From positions 682,001-746,000 of the forward strand of contig NZ_CP090960.1 in NCBI RefSeq assembly GCF_021611515.1: a stretch of 64,000 nt of DNA, in the 5' to 3' direction. The DNA is from Mariluticola halotolerans (GTDB lineage Bacteria > Pseudomonadota > Alphaproteobacteria > Rhizobiales > Devosiaceae). The translations under genes were made by a program, and so were the position numbers. Of this stretch, positions 54,904-62,951 are shown one piece after another. The notes beneath the pieces were generated by a model. It made no database searches. It saw only the letters and a program-made list of their open reading frames with translations, and was not told where the DNA came from. Within the stretch, counting starts at the first letter, position 1; each line of letters starts with the position of its first letter.

Positions 54904-54971
54904 GGCGAATATACGCCCCCTTGATGACGGACTGATGATTTTCCCATGCGCTGGGTGCATGGCGGGAATGT

Positions 54972-54996
54972 GCGCGGGCGGCTAGCTGGCCCGCGC
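54972..54996 (+). terminator. GC-rich hairpin downstream of uvrA
   Basis: GCGCGGGC and GCCCGCGC form a perfect 8-bp stem around a nine-base loop, 70 bp after the uvrA stop. There is no T run, so it may be a Rho-dependent or weak terminator. Confidence 0.4.
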
Positions 54997-55043
54997 GATT
55001 CAGCGCATTTTCGTCATGTCGGAAATCAATAAGGACATGACCC

Positions 55044-55196
55044 ATGTTTGTGCGAGCCGTTTGGCGTCTTGAGCGCCTGGTCAACATAAAGCAGACATTG
55101 CGGGAGTTACAGGTACCGTCCAGCCGTGAGGCAGACAGCCTTGGTCTTTGCGGACCTGATTTCTCGAAAATGACACGCGGCCTGTTTGATCAATAA
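55044..55196 (+). CDS. Very short DUF1127-like protein (50 residues)
   Basis: A 50-codon frame starting with ATG 55044 after AAGGA, with the sequence MFVRAVWRLERLVNIKQTLR, then ELQVPSSREADSLGLCGPDF, then SKMTRGLFDQ. It aligns without gaps to the DUF1127 protein encoded 180 bp downstream: QT-L/V-REL, Leu-Gly-Leu/Ile, Asp-Phe/Ile and M/I-T/A-R all coincide. The usual DIGLSRxDI core has become SLGLCGPDF, so it is a diverged paralogue. DUF1127 proteins are small Arg-rich regulators, some of which affect RNA turnover and phosphate or carbon metabolism in alphaproteobacteria. It could also be a decaying copy. The surrounding 470-bp gap has nothing else apart from the uvrA hairpin. Confidence 0.6.
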   Translation: MFVRAVWRLERLVNIKQTLRELQVPSSREADSLGLCGPDFSKMTRGLFDQ

Positions 55197-55301
55197 ACCA
55201 GTGCCACCGCCTTTAAGCGGTAAACGCCGCAATTGCTGCGGCAAATATTAATGCAACCCTAACAACTTAACCCCCAGCCTTGCACTTCTTGCATAGCCGA
55301 C

Positions 55302-55330
55302 TTGAGAAAATAGCTACTGCTCATTATCGG
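55302..55330 (+). promoter_or_regulatory. Candidate promoter of the DUF1127 gene
   Basis: TTGAGA at 55302-55307 and TATCGG at 55325-55330, with a 17-base spacer, lie about 45 bp upstream of the ATG. The match to consensus is modest. Confidence 0.35.
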
Positions 55331-55375
55331 CCAAGTGACCTAGATAGTGGGTGTCAAACACAAAAGGAGATTGAC

Positions 55376-55525
55376 ATGAACTTCCGTAAGACCATTCAGA
55401 AATGGGCCGCCTACCAGCAGACCGTTCGTGAATTGAATGCCCTCGACAACCGTTCGCTCAACGACCTCGGCATCAGCCGCGGCGACATTCAGCGGATCGC
55501 GCGTGATCATGCCGGCGCTCTTTAA
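55376..55525 (+). CDS. DUF1127 small Arg-rich protein
   Basis: A 49-residue protein of the classic short DUF1127 type: FRKTIQKWAAYQQTVRELNA, then LDNRSLNDLGISRGDIQRIA, the conserved core being LxDLGISRxDI. The start at 55376 has AAAAGGAGA seven bases upstream; a frame open to 55280 would add 32 unrelated residues and has no ribosome site. Members are basic, bind RNA or modulate sRNA and metabolism in several alphaproteobacteria, but the function here is unknown. A strong terminator follows, so it is monocistronic. Confidence 0.9.
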   Translation: MNFRKTIQKWAAYQQTVRELNALDNRSLNDLGISRGDIQRIARDHAGAL

Positions 55526-55565
55526 GCCCGGCATGAACTGCCCAAAAAACTGCGACGCATACCGA

Positions 55566-55605
55566 ACACCCGCTTTCTCCTAAGAGAAGCGGGTGTTTTC
55601 TTTTC
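55566..55605 (+). terminator. Rho-independent terminator of the DUF1127 gene
   Basis: ACACCCGCTT and AAGCGGGTGT form a perfect 10-bp stem with an 11-base loop, followed by TTTTCTTTT. A smaller hairpin (ATGCCGG/CCGGCAT) spans the stop codon of the gene. Confidence 0.92.
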
Positions 55606-55617
55606 AGTCCAAGCTTC

Positions 55618-56262
55618 CTATTTCGCCAGCATATCCGCAAAGGGCACGCACACCCCTTTGACAAAGGCTGGCCGCGCCAGCAGCCGCTGATGCCAGGCCT
55701 CCACATTGGGGAAAGCGGGCCGTTCGATATTAAGGTTTGTCCATCTATACAGCGACGTTCCCGCAACGATATCCGCATAGCTTAATGTATCACCGGCCAG
55801 AAACGGCTTGTCGGCGAGATTGCGGTCAATGATTTCAAATGCGGCATTTGCCTTGTCCACGATAGCCTTGAGCGCTGCGGCGTCATGTACCGTGGAAGGC
55901 GTGCGCACAAAATAGACGAAAATTGCCAGCCACGCGGGCTGAAAGGTTGAACTGGTCCAGTCCGTCCATTGGTCCACCAGCGCGCGCTGGCGCGGATCAG
56001 CCGGCCAAATCTTGTCCTCGCCATAGGTTGCAGCGAGATATCGGACAATGGCATGGCTTTCCCACATGGTCAGGTCACCATCCTGAAACGCCGGCACCAG
56101 CCGGTTGGGGTTCAGTGCTTCATATTCCGGATTATCAAGGCCGCCGAACTTGCCGCCAACGTCCACCCTTTCATAAGCCAGCCCCAGTTCCTCGAGCGCC
56201 CAGACCACCTTTTGCACATTGGCCGAATTTGCCCGTCCCCAGAGTTTTATCTTTTCCGCCAC
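55618..56262 (-). CDS. Glutathione S-transferase family protein
   Basis: A 214-residue GST. Thioredoxin-like domain: [22 protein letters not shown] at residues 4-25 with the likely catalytic Ser/Asn near residue 11, and [19 protein letters not shown] with the cis-Pro and the Glu-Ser pair that bind glutathione near residue 52. Helical domain: [20 protein letters not shown] near residue 150. Start GTG 56262 follows GGGAGAG; a longer frame reaches back over the trmFO start and is not used. Substrate unknown. Confidence 0.87.
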   Translation of the reverse strand: MAEKIKLWGRANSANVQKVVWALEELGLAYERVDVGGKFGGLDNPEYEALNPNRLVPAFQDGDLTMWESHAIVRYLAATYGEDKIWPADPRQRALVDQWTDWTSSTFQPAWLAIFVYFVRTPSTVHDAAALKAIVDKANAAFEIIDRNLADKPFLAGDTLSYADIVAGTSLYRWTNLNIERPAFPNVEAWHQRLLARPAFVKGVCVPFADMLAK

Positions 56263-56339
56263 AACGCGCTCTCCCGTGTAAAACATCCGCGACACATTTG
56301 TACGTTGCGCCGCCATCAAGCACTTGGTATCAGCGCGCC

Positions 56340-57728
56340 ATGTCACATGTCACATCAAATATCATTCATGTCATTGGTGCCGGCCTTGCCGGCTCCGAAG
56401 CTGCATGGCAGGCCGCCGAAGCTGGTGTCAAAGTCATCCTGCACGAAATGCGCCCGGTCAAAAAAAGCGAGGCGCATCTGACAGACGGGTTTGCCGAGCT
56501 GGTTTGCTCCAACAGCTTTCGTTCCGATGACAAGGAATATAACGCGGTTGGCCTGTTGCATGAGGAACTGCGCCGGTCCGGATCGCTGATCATGCGGTCG
56601 GCGGATAAGCACGCCTTGCCGGCAGGCGGTGCCCTGGCTGTCGATCGCGACGGCTTTTCCGCAACGATCACAGAGGCTGTGGCGAACCATCCCAATATCG
56701 AGATCCAGCGGGAAGAAATAACCGGTCTGCCACCCGCCGAGTGGGACAATGTGATTATTGCGACGGGCCCCCTCACCTCCGAGCCGCTGGCTAAAGCCAT
56801 TCAGGGGCTGACGGGGGTTGATGCGCTGGCGTTTTTCGATGCCATTGCGCCGATCATTCATTACGACAGCATTGACCGCTCCATCGTCTGGGCGCAGTCG
56901 CGCTATGACAAGCCGGGCCCTGCGGGCACGGGTGCCGATTATCTCAACTGTCCGATGAACGAAGAAGAATATAACGCCTTTGTTGACGCGCTGCTGGCCG
57001 GCGAACAGCACGAATTCCATGAATGGGAAAACGTGCCCTATTTCGATGGCTGTTTGCCGGTTGAGGTGATGGCCGAGCGCGGCCGCGAGACGCTACGTTA
57101 TGGCCCGATGAAGCCGGTGGGGCTGACCAATCCCAATAATCCAGATGTCAAACCTTATGCCATTGTGCAATTGCGTCAGGATAATGCGCTGGGCACTTTG
57201 TGGAACATGGTCGGTTTTCAGACCAAGCTGAAGTATCGCAAGCAGGCGGAAATCCTTCGGATGATTCCGGGCCTGCAGAATGCAGAATTCGCCCGTCTGG
57301 GTGGCCTGCATCACAATACCTTCCTTAACTCACCCAAGGTGCTGACCGAAGACTTGCGCCTGAAGGCTGATCCACGTCTGCGTTTTGCCGGTCAGATCAC
57401 CGGTGTTGAGGGCTATGTCGAAAGCACGGCCATCGGCCTGATGGCTGGCCGTCTGGCTGCTGCCGATGCACTTGGCACGGCACATAAACATCCACCGCGC
57501 ACCACAGCTCTTGGCGCGCTGCAACATCACATTACAGGTGGTCATCTTGAAGATGAAACCACCACGTTGCGCAGCTTCCAGCCGATGAATGTGAATTTTG
57601 GGCTGTTTCCGCCCGTGACCATCACCAAGCCGGAAGGTGTAAAACGCTGGCGTGGGCCCGATAAGGGCAAGGCCAAGAAGCTGGCCATCACCACCCGGGC
57701 GCTCGAAGATTTGCAGGACTGGCTTTAA
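56340..57728 (+). CDS. trmFO: Folate/FAD-dependent tRNA m5U54 methyltransferase
   Basis: A 462-residue TrmFO. It makes ribothymidine at position 54 of tRNA using methylene-THF and FADH2. Features: [20 protein letters not shown] (FAD fold) near residue 8, [14 protein letters not shown] near residue 50 with the catalytic Cys, [15 protein letters not shown] near residue 93, [15 protein letters not shown] near residue 245, and [20 protein letters not shown] near residue 350. TrmA is the alternative in most Gram-negatives, but alphaproteobacteria commonly use TrmFO. It ties to FolD at the other end of the window through methylene-THF. Confidence 0.97.
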   Translation: MSHVTSNIIHVIGAGLAGSEAAWQAAEAGVKVILHEMRPVKKSEAHLTDGFAELVCSNSFRSDDKEYNAVGLLHEELRRSGSLIMRSADKHALPAGGALAVDRDGFSATITEAVANHPNIEIQREEITGLPPAEWDNVIIATGPLTSEPLAKAIQGLTGVDALAFFDAIAPIIHYDSIDRSIVWAQSRYDKPGPAGTGADYLNCPMNEEEYNAFVDALLAGEQHEFHEWENVPYFDGCLPVEVMAERGRETLRYGPMKPVGLTNPNNPDVKPYAIVQLRQDNALGTLWNMVGFQTKLKYRKQAEILRMIPGLQNAEFARLGGLHHNTFLNSPKVLTEDLRLKADPRLRFAGQITGVEGYVESTAIGLMAGRLAAADALGTAHKHPPRTTALGALQHHITGGHLEDETTTLRSFQPMNVNFGLFPPVTITKPEGVKRWRGPDKGKAKKLAITTRALEDLQDWL

Positions 57729-57737
57729 GGCTTTCCC

Positions 57738-58571
57738 CTATCCGTTGCGCATTGTCCAGAATGCGATCCTGAGGATATTCAGCCAATCCGGATCTGCCTG
57801 AGGCGCAGCGGTCAACGACGTTTTGGCCGCCCGTTTCAGCCGCTTGCCAATGACCGGTGTCAATGCAAAGGCCGGGCGCACCTGTTTGGGCGATTGCGCA
57901 ATCGCGCGGCGCGCGGCGGCAAGATGCCCCTCTGCAATATCAGCGATCTGCGTGATGGCGGCCCGGACACCGTCAGTTTCCTGCCCGGCGAAAATCTGCT
58001 GTTCGTTCACCCCGTTTGCGGCGAATATCGACCATGGCAGATAGATGCGGCCGTGTGCTGCGTTATACCCAAAGGCGCGCAAATGGCCGGCAAGAGCGTA
58101 AGCAACGCCAAGATGGCCCGCGGCATCACCGTCATCCAGCGCTGCGCCCTCCCCCAAAATGGTTGCCGCATACTGAAAGAGCACGGAATTGGTTTCGCCC
58201 GCATAGCCTTCAAAGGTTTCAATATCCGGCATGGGGTCCTGATAGAGATCGAAACGGCGTGCCGCAATCAGGCGCACCAGCGGCCCGGTCTGTAGAGCAT
58301 AGTCATCGACCGCCTTCAGCAATGCAGCGGCAATCGGGTTTTGATTGACGTTGCCGTGGCCATGACCTTCCAGAGCATCCGTCCACCATTGCAAACGGAT
58401 TTCACCGGGGCCCGGCTCTGTGACACGCGCGGGAATGGCGGCCACATCGGCGCTGAATGCGTAAAGCGCCTGAACCGCGTCCCGCTTGTCACCCTCGAGA
58501 ACCAGGGTCGACAAATAGCGGTCGCGATCGTGCTGTTTCAGAAAATCAGCGATATAGGGATCTGCGCTCAT
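57738..58571 (-). CDS. Phytoene/squalene synthase-like protein, NDUFAF6-like, lacking Asp-rich motif 1
   Basis: A 277-residue protein of the squalene/phytoene synthase superfamily. LQWWTDALEGHGHG near residue 60 and AYALAGHLRAFGYNAAHGRIYLP near residue 160 are superfamily landmarks. The first Asp-rich motif (DxxxD) expected near residue 42 is replaced by AFSADVAAIPARV, and the second is not evident, so it is unlikely to make a terpenoid. The form instead resembles the mitochondrial complex I assembly factor NDUFAF6. It overlaps by 4 bp a gene for an Mth938-type protein, the family of NDUFAF3. I infer a role in respiratory complex assembly. Confidence 0.78.
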   Translation of the reverse strand: MSADPYIADFLKQHDRDRYLSTLVLEGDKRDAVQALYAFSADVAAIPARVTEPGPGEIRLQWWTDALEGHGHGNVNQNPIAAALLKAVDDYALQTGPLVRLIAARRFDLYQDPMPDIETFEGYAGETNSVLFQYAATILGEGAALDDGDAAGHLGVAYALAGHLRAFGYNAAHGRIYLPWSIFAANGVNEQQIFAGQETDGVRAAITQIADIAEGHLAAARRAIAQSPKQVRPAFALTPVIGKRLKRAAKTSLTAAPQADPDWLNILRIAFWTMRNG

Positions 58572-58963
58572 CTGCGGCGGCGATTGGGGCGTTCGACTGC
58601 GATCAATGCCGCCGCGACGGCCCGCTTTTCACCAAACAGCACATTGTAGGTGCTGATGGCGCTGCCGGTGCCAACCGCTTCAACAATCACATTCAGTTCG
58701 CGAAATGCCGCTCTGATCTCGGGGGCAAGCGGGGCTATGTCCTCGCCCATACCGATGAACAGCACATCCAGATCGTCGGCGAGCGCCAGAACGGGCGACA
58801 GTGTTTCAAGGCTCACCTCTGCCGCATTGGTCGCGGCCCAGGCGTGCATGCCGGTTGGCAGGCAGAGAATCGAGCCGCGATGCGACATTTCAGCGAAGCG
58901 GAAACCGCCATCCCCATATGCGTCGATCGCGGCCTGGTACGGATAGTGCCCAGCGTCAGACAT
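58568..58963 (-). CDS. Mth938/DUF498 domain protein (NDUFAF3-like)
   Basis: A 131-residue single-domain Mth938-like protein (PF04430). AIDAYGDGGFRFAEMSHRGSI near residue 10 is the usual entry, followed by VLFIGMGEDIAPLAPEIRAAF near residue 66 and VEAVGTGSAISTYNVLFGEKR near residue 93, the conserved tail with Thr-Gly-x-Ala-x-x-Thr-Tyr-Asn. Eukaryotic NDUFAF3 assists complex I assembly. ATG 58963 (MSDAGHYPY) is two bases from the secDF stop, so it is translated with secDF; the frame is open farther back inside secDF but that part is unrelated. Confidence 0.88.
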   Translation of the reverse strand: MSDAGHYPYQAAIDAYGDGGFRFAEMSHRGSILCLPTGMHAWAATNAAEVSLETLSPVLALADDLDVLFIGMGEDIAPLAPEIRAAFRELNVIVEAVGTGSAISTYNVLFGEKRAVAAALIAVERPNRRRR

Positions 58964-58965
58964 AA

Positions 58966-61509
58966 TCAGACTGCGGCACCATCGGCGCGTTTCTCTTCCT
59001 TGACCACAACTTCCTCGCGGGTTTTCAATCCGAGAAACAGCAGGATCGGCGCTGCAATGAATATCGAGGAATAGGTGCCCACGATAATGCCCCAAGTCAT
59101 GGAAAGCGTGAAGCCGCGGATCACCTCGCCACCGAATATCACCAGCGACAACAAGGCCAGAATGGTGGTGAAGGAGGTCAATGTGGTGCGTGACAATGTG
59201 GCGTTGATCGACAGGTTCAACAGATCCGCTATCGGCATTTTACGGAACTTGCGCAGCGTTTCGCGGACACGGTCATAAACGACGACGGTGTCATTCAGCG
59301 AGTAGCCGACGATTGTCAGAATTGCTGCAATCGAGGTTAGATTGAACTCAAGCCCTATTAGCGAATAAAGCCCTATGGTCAGCACAACATCGTGGAACGT
59401 CGCGATAATGGCGCCAACAGCAAACTGCCACTCAAACCGGAACCAGATATAAACAAGCACCGCACCCAGCGCTGCCAGAACAGCGATTGTGCCGGCAAGA
59501 GCCAGTTCTCCGGATACAGTCGGGCCCACACTTTCGGTGCGGCGAATTTCGTATTCGTCGGAGCCAAGAGCTTCGCTGACCTTGTTAACGGCATCCTGCT
59601 GTGCGGTATCGCCACCCGGCTGGGTTTCGATGCGGATCAGCACGTCTTCAGGTGTGCCGAAGCCCTGTACCTGCACATCGCCGAGACCAAGCGTATTGAG
59701 CCGGCTCCGAATATCCCCAATGTCCGCAGCTCCATTTTGTGCCTGCACTTCAATGGAGGAACCGCCTTTGAAATCGATACCGAGATTAAGGCCCTGGGTT
59801 GCAAACAGGCCAACTGAGGCCAGACCGGCGACAACCGAAAAGGTAATGGCAATTTTGCGCCATGCGATGAAGGGCACGCTGGTATTGTCGGGCACAAAAC
59901 GGAACAGTTGCAGTTTCAACGTCTTGGGGCGAACCCATGAATACCAGCGGCCAATGATGAACAAGGTCACCAGATAGGCGCTGAACATGGTGGTCAGGAT
60001 GCCAAGGGCCAATGTGACCGCAAAGCCCTGAATCGGGCCGGAGCCGAGGAAAAACAGAATAACAGCAGCGATAAGCGTGGTGACATTGGCATCAATAATG
60101 GTGGCCATGGCCCGCTGAAAGCCTGCTTCGATTGCCTGATAGACTGTACGCCCGCCGGTCATTTCCTCACGGATGCGCTCATAGATCAGCACGTTGGCAT
60201 CAACGGCCATGCCGACAGTCAGAACGATACCGGCGATGCCTGGCAGTGTCAGCGTCGCGCCCAGCATGGACAATGCGCCCAGGATGAGTGTGACGTTGAG
60301 AATGAGCGAGATATTGGCGAATATGCCGAATGTGCCATAGGCAATGACCATGAAGATGATCACAGCGGCAGCACCGACCATGCCGGCAAGAAGGCCAGCG
60401 GAAACACTATCCGCGCCAAGGCTTGGCCCAACCGAACGCTCCTCGATAATATCGAGCGTTGCCGGCAGCGCGCCAGCGCGCAGCAATACGGCGAGATCAT
60501 TTGCGCTTGCTGGTGTGAAGCTGCCCTGAATCTGCCCGGTGCCGCCGGTAATGGCAGACTGAATGACCGGTGCGGTAATCACCTGATTGTCGAGGACAAT
60601 TGCGAAACGGCGTCCGACATTGTTCGAGGTGATTTCGCCAAAGGTGATGGAGCCGCGCGTATCGAAACGGAAGGTGACAATCGCTTGCGAGGTTTGCTGA
60701 TCGAATCCGGGTTGCGCATCAACCAGGGATTCGCCGCCCAGCGCGACATCTTCGTAGATCAGTTCATCCGCACCGTCCTGACTTGGCAGGATCATGGTGC
60801 CGGAGGGCAGGCCTTGCGCCTGTGCCTGGGCCGCGCTCATGCCGGGATAGACCATATGGAAGGTCAGGCGCGCTGTCTGGGAAATGATATCTTTCAGGCG
60901 GTTGGAATCGTCAAAGCCGGGAACCTGCACCAGGACACGATCTTGTCCCTGCCGCTGGATCGTCGGTTCGGTCGTGCCCAATTCGTCAATACGCCGACGA
61001 ATGACCTCGATGGACTGGGAGACGAGCGAGGACATGCGTGCCTCAATCCCCTCGTCGGTCAGCGCGATCGTAATCTTGCCATCGGCGGTTTCGCCAAAGG
61101 AAAGCTCCTGCGCACCGGTGCCCGCGAATACGGATCCGGTCACTGTGTTCTGAAGTGTCTCAAGCGCCGTTTTGGCGTCCTGCAAACGCGTCGGATCGGT
61201 CAACTCAATGGTCAAATTGTCGTCGGCTGTGGTGATGATATTGCCGATGCCGTTATCATTGGCGAGGATCGAACGCGCGTCGCGGCGAACTTCCTTGACC
61301 CGCTCGGTGACGATGTCTTCGCGGTTCACCTGCAACAGCAAGTGCGAACCGCCCTGCAGATCGAGCCCAAGCACGATCTGCTGTTTTGGCAACCAGTCAG
61401 GAAAATTCGCCAACACGTCCTTAGAGACAAGGTTTGGCAACGTGAAGAAAATGCCGAGCACCGCAACAATGGCGATGATCGCGGTGCGGAATGGCGAAAA
61501 CTGAAGCAT
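58966..61509 (-). CDS. secDF: Fused protein translocase subunit SecDF
   Basis: An 847-residue fusion of SecD and SecF, usual for this group of alphaproteobacteria. SecD half: KQQIVLGLDLQGGSHLLLQV near residue 43, P1 periplasmic domains, VGMAVDANVLIYERIREE near residue 440 with the conserved Asp. SecF half: GLNLGIDFKGGSSIEVQA near residue 590 and YSLNDTVVVYDRVRETL near residue 765. Twelve membrane segments are expected. It uses the proton gradient to pull proteins through SecYEG. It follows yajC by 42 bp. Its last residues are Glu/Lys-rich. Confidence 0.98.
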   Translation of the reverse strand: MLQFSPFRTAIIAIVAVLGIFFTLPNLVSKDVLANFPDWLPKQQIVLGLDLQGGSHLLLQVNREDIVTERVKEVRRDARSILANDNGIGNIITTADDNLTIELTDPTRLQDAKTALETLQNTVTGSVFAGTGAQELSFGETADGKITIALTDEGIEARMSSLVSQSIEVIRRRIDELGTTEPTIQRQGQDRVLVQVPGFDDSNRLKDIISQTARLTFHMVYPGMSAAQAQAQGLPSGTMILPSQDGADELIYEDVALGGESLVDAQPGFDQQTSQAIVTFRFDTRGSITFGEITSNNVGRRFAIVLDNQVITAPVIQSAITGGTGQIQGSFTPASANDLAVLLRAGALPATLDIIEERSVGPSLGADSVSAGLLAGMVGAAAVIIFMVIAYGTFGIFANISLILNVTLILGALSMLGATLTLPGIAGIVLTVGMAVDANVLIYERIREEMTGGRTVYQAIEAGFQRAMATIIDANVTTLIAAVILFFLGSGPIQGFAVTLALGILTTMFSAYLVTLFIIGRWYSWVRPKTLKLQLFRFVPDNTSVPFIAWRKIAITFSVVAGLASVGLFATQGLNLGIDFKGGSSIEVQAQNGAADIGDIRSRLNTLGLGDVQVQGFGTPEDVLIRIETQPGGDTAQQDAVNKVSEALGSDEYEIRRTESVGPTVSGELALAGTIAVLAALGAVLVYIWFRFEWQFAVGAIIATFHDVVLTIGLYSLIGLEFNLTSIAAILTIVGYSLNDTVVVYDRVRETLRKFRKMPIADLLNLSINATLSRTTLTSFTTILALLSLVIFGGEVIRGFTLSMTWGIIVGTYSSIFIAAPILLFLGLKTREEVVVKEEKRADGAAV

Positions 61510-61551
61510 TTCTTGGTCCTGAGACTGAGGTCGCGGGTGCCGGGTATCGGC

Positions 61552-61887
61552 TTACTTGTTGTCGTTGACCGGCTCGGACTTGGAACGCACGTCAGAGATC
61601 ATGGAACGGACAATCTTGACTTTGACGCCCTGGGAAATCTCGACTTCGAGATCTTCACCTTCAACGACCTTGGTGACCTTGCCAACGATACCGCCGGTGG
61701 TGACAACTGTGTCGCCACGACGCACCGAAGACAGCATTGCCTGATGCGCTTTCATGCGCTTCTGCTGCGGCCGGAAGATCAAGAACCAGAAAATTACGAT
61801 CAGAATAAGGATGGGTGCGAGGCTGGTGAGGATTTCACCGGCGCCGGCGCCTCCTGCGGCCTGAGCATAGGCGGGCGTTACAAACAT
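61552..61887 (-). CDS. yajC: Sec translocon accessory protein YajC
   Basis: A 111-residue YajC: short Ala/Gly-rich N-terminus, one membrane helix (ILTSLAPILILIVIFWFLIFR, residues 19-39), the conserved RPQQKRMKAHQAMLSSVRRGD, then VVTTGGIVGKVTKV and a charged tail. It associates with SecDF. First gene of the yajC-secDF-Mth938-NDUFAF6-like run. Confidence 0.97.
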   Translation of the reverse strand: MFVTPAYAQAAGGAGAGEILTSLAPILILIVIFWFLIFRPQQKRMKAHQAMLSSVRRGDTVVTTGGIVGKVTKVVEGEDLEVEISQGVKVKIVRSMISDVRSKSEPVNDNK

Positions 61888-62058
61888 GACGGGGCTCCTT
61901 CAGGTCGTCTTGTCAACATAATGATGATTGCCCCATATAGGGCGTGATTGAAGATTTGGCTAGACCATGAGCCTGCCCGTAAAATCGCGCGGACTATACC
62001 TTCGACACCTTTGATTTGCAAAGCCAAAGCTGACCCATAACCTGACTGGAGACTACCG

Positions 62059-62934
62059 GTGAACGAACGCGACCTGATGGAAGAAATTGCACGGTCTGTA
62101 GCCCGCATCGCCACGGGCATCGAGGCGCTTTCAAGCGCACCGAAGGCCGCAATGATCAGCCTGACCGGGGCCGATGCCTATCACTGGGATGCAGGTACAA
62201 GCGCCCTTGTGCCGGTGGAAAAGGTCAATCGTGTGCCACTGGCTCTGCTTCAGGGCGTGGAAGATCTGGCGGAAACGCTCCTGCAGAATACACGTCAGTT
62301 TGCAGCAGGACATGGTGCGAACAATGCCCTGCTTTGGGGCGCGCGTGGCATGGGGAAAAGCTCACTGGTCAAGGCGGTTCATGCCGAAGTGGGGCAAACG
62401 CTCGATCCGTCCAATCGACTGATTCTGGTTGAGATCAACCGCGAGGACCTCCCTTCCCTGCCGCAACTCATGCGCGGAATTGCCGCGATCGAGGCCCGAT
62501 TCATCATTTTTTGCGACGATCTGAGCTTTGACCGCGACGAGGCATCCTACAAATCGCTGAAGACAATTCTCGATGGCGGGATTGAGGGACGCCCCGACAA
62601 TGCCCTGTTCTACGCCACTTCAAACCGGCGCCACCTGATGCCGCGCGACATGATCGACAATGAGCGCTCGACCGCGATCAATCCGGGCGAAGCGGTTGAA
62701 GAAAAGATTTCCCTGTCGGACAGATTCGGTCTCTGGCTCGGCTTTCATAACTGCGATCAGCCGACATATCTTGAAATGGTGCGCGGCTATGCGACCCATT
62801 ATGGCATTGATATTGATGATGCGAAGCTTGTGGCGCGGGCCATTGAGTGGTCAGCCATTCGCGGTTCGCGTTCGGGGCGCGTGGCCATTCAATTCATCCG
62901 GCATTTGGCCGGCGAAAAAGGCCAGGCGGTCTAA
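62059..62934 (+). CDS. DUF815-family AAA ATPase
   Basis: A 291-residue AAA+ ATPase of the DUF815 family. NNALLWGARGMGKSSLVKAVH near residue 87 is Walker A; FIIFCDDLSFDRDEASYKSLK near residue 150 is Walker B with the Asp pair; NALFYATSNRRHLMPRDM near residue 178 is sensor 1; and the end, SGRVAIQFIRHLAG, is the arginine-rich lid. Function unknown, though it is very often next to yajC/secDF and the peptidoglycan activator, as here. The start is GTG 62059, within a GGAGACTACCG context. It is divergent from yajC and convergent with the nlpD-like gene, 17 bp between stops. Confidence 0.87.
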   Translation: MNERDLMEEIARSVARIATGIEALSSAPKAAMISLTGADAYHWDAGTSALVPVEKVNRVPLALLQGVEDLAETLLQNTRQFAAGHGANNALLWGARGMGKSSLVKAVHAEVGQTLDPSNRLILVEINREDLPSLPQLMRGIAAIEARFIIFCDDLSFDRDEASYKSLKTILDGGIEGRPDNALFYATSNRRHLMPRDMIDNERSTAINPGEAVEEKISLSDRFGLWLGFHNCDQPTYLEMVRGYATHYGIDIDDAKLVARAIEWSAIRGSRSGRVAIQFIRHLAGEKGQAV

Positions 62935-62951
62935 CCGCCCGGCCAGCATTG

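Noticed and set aside
57738-58571. Carotenoid or hopanoid synthase
   Set aside because: The first Asp-rich motif is missing and no other isoprenoid genes are nearby.
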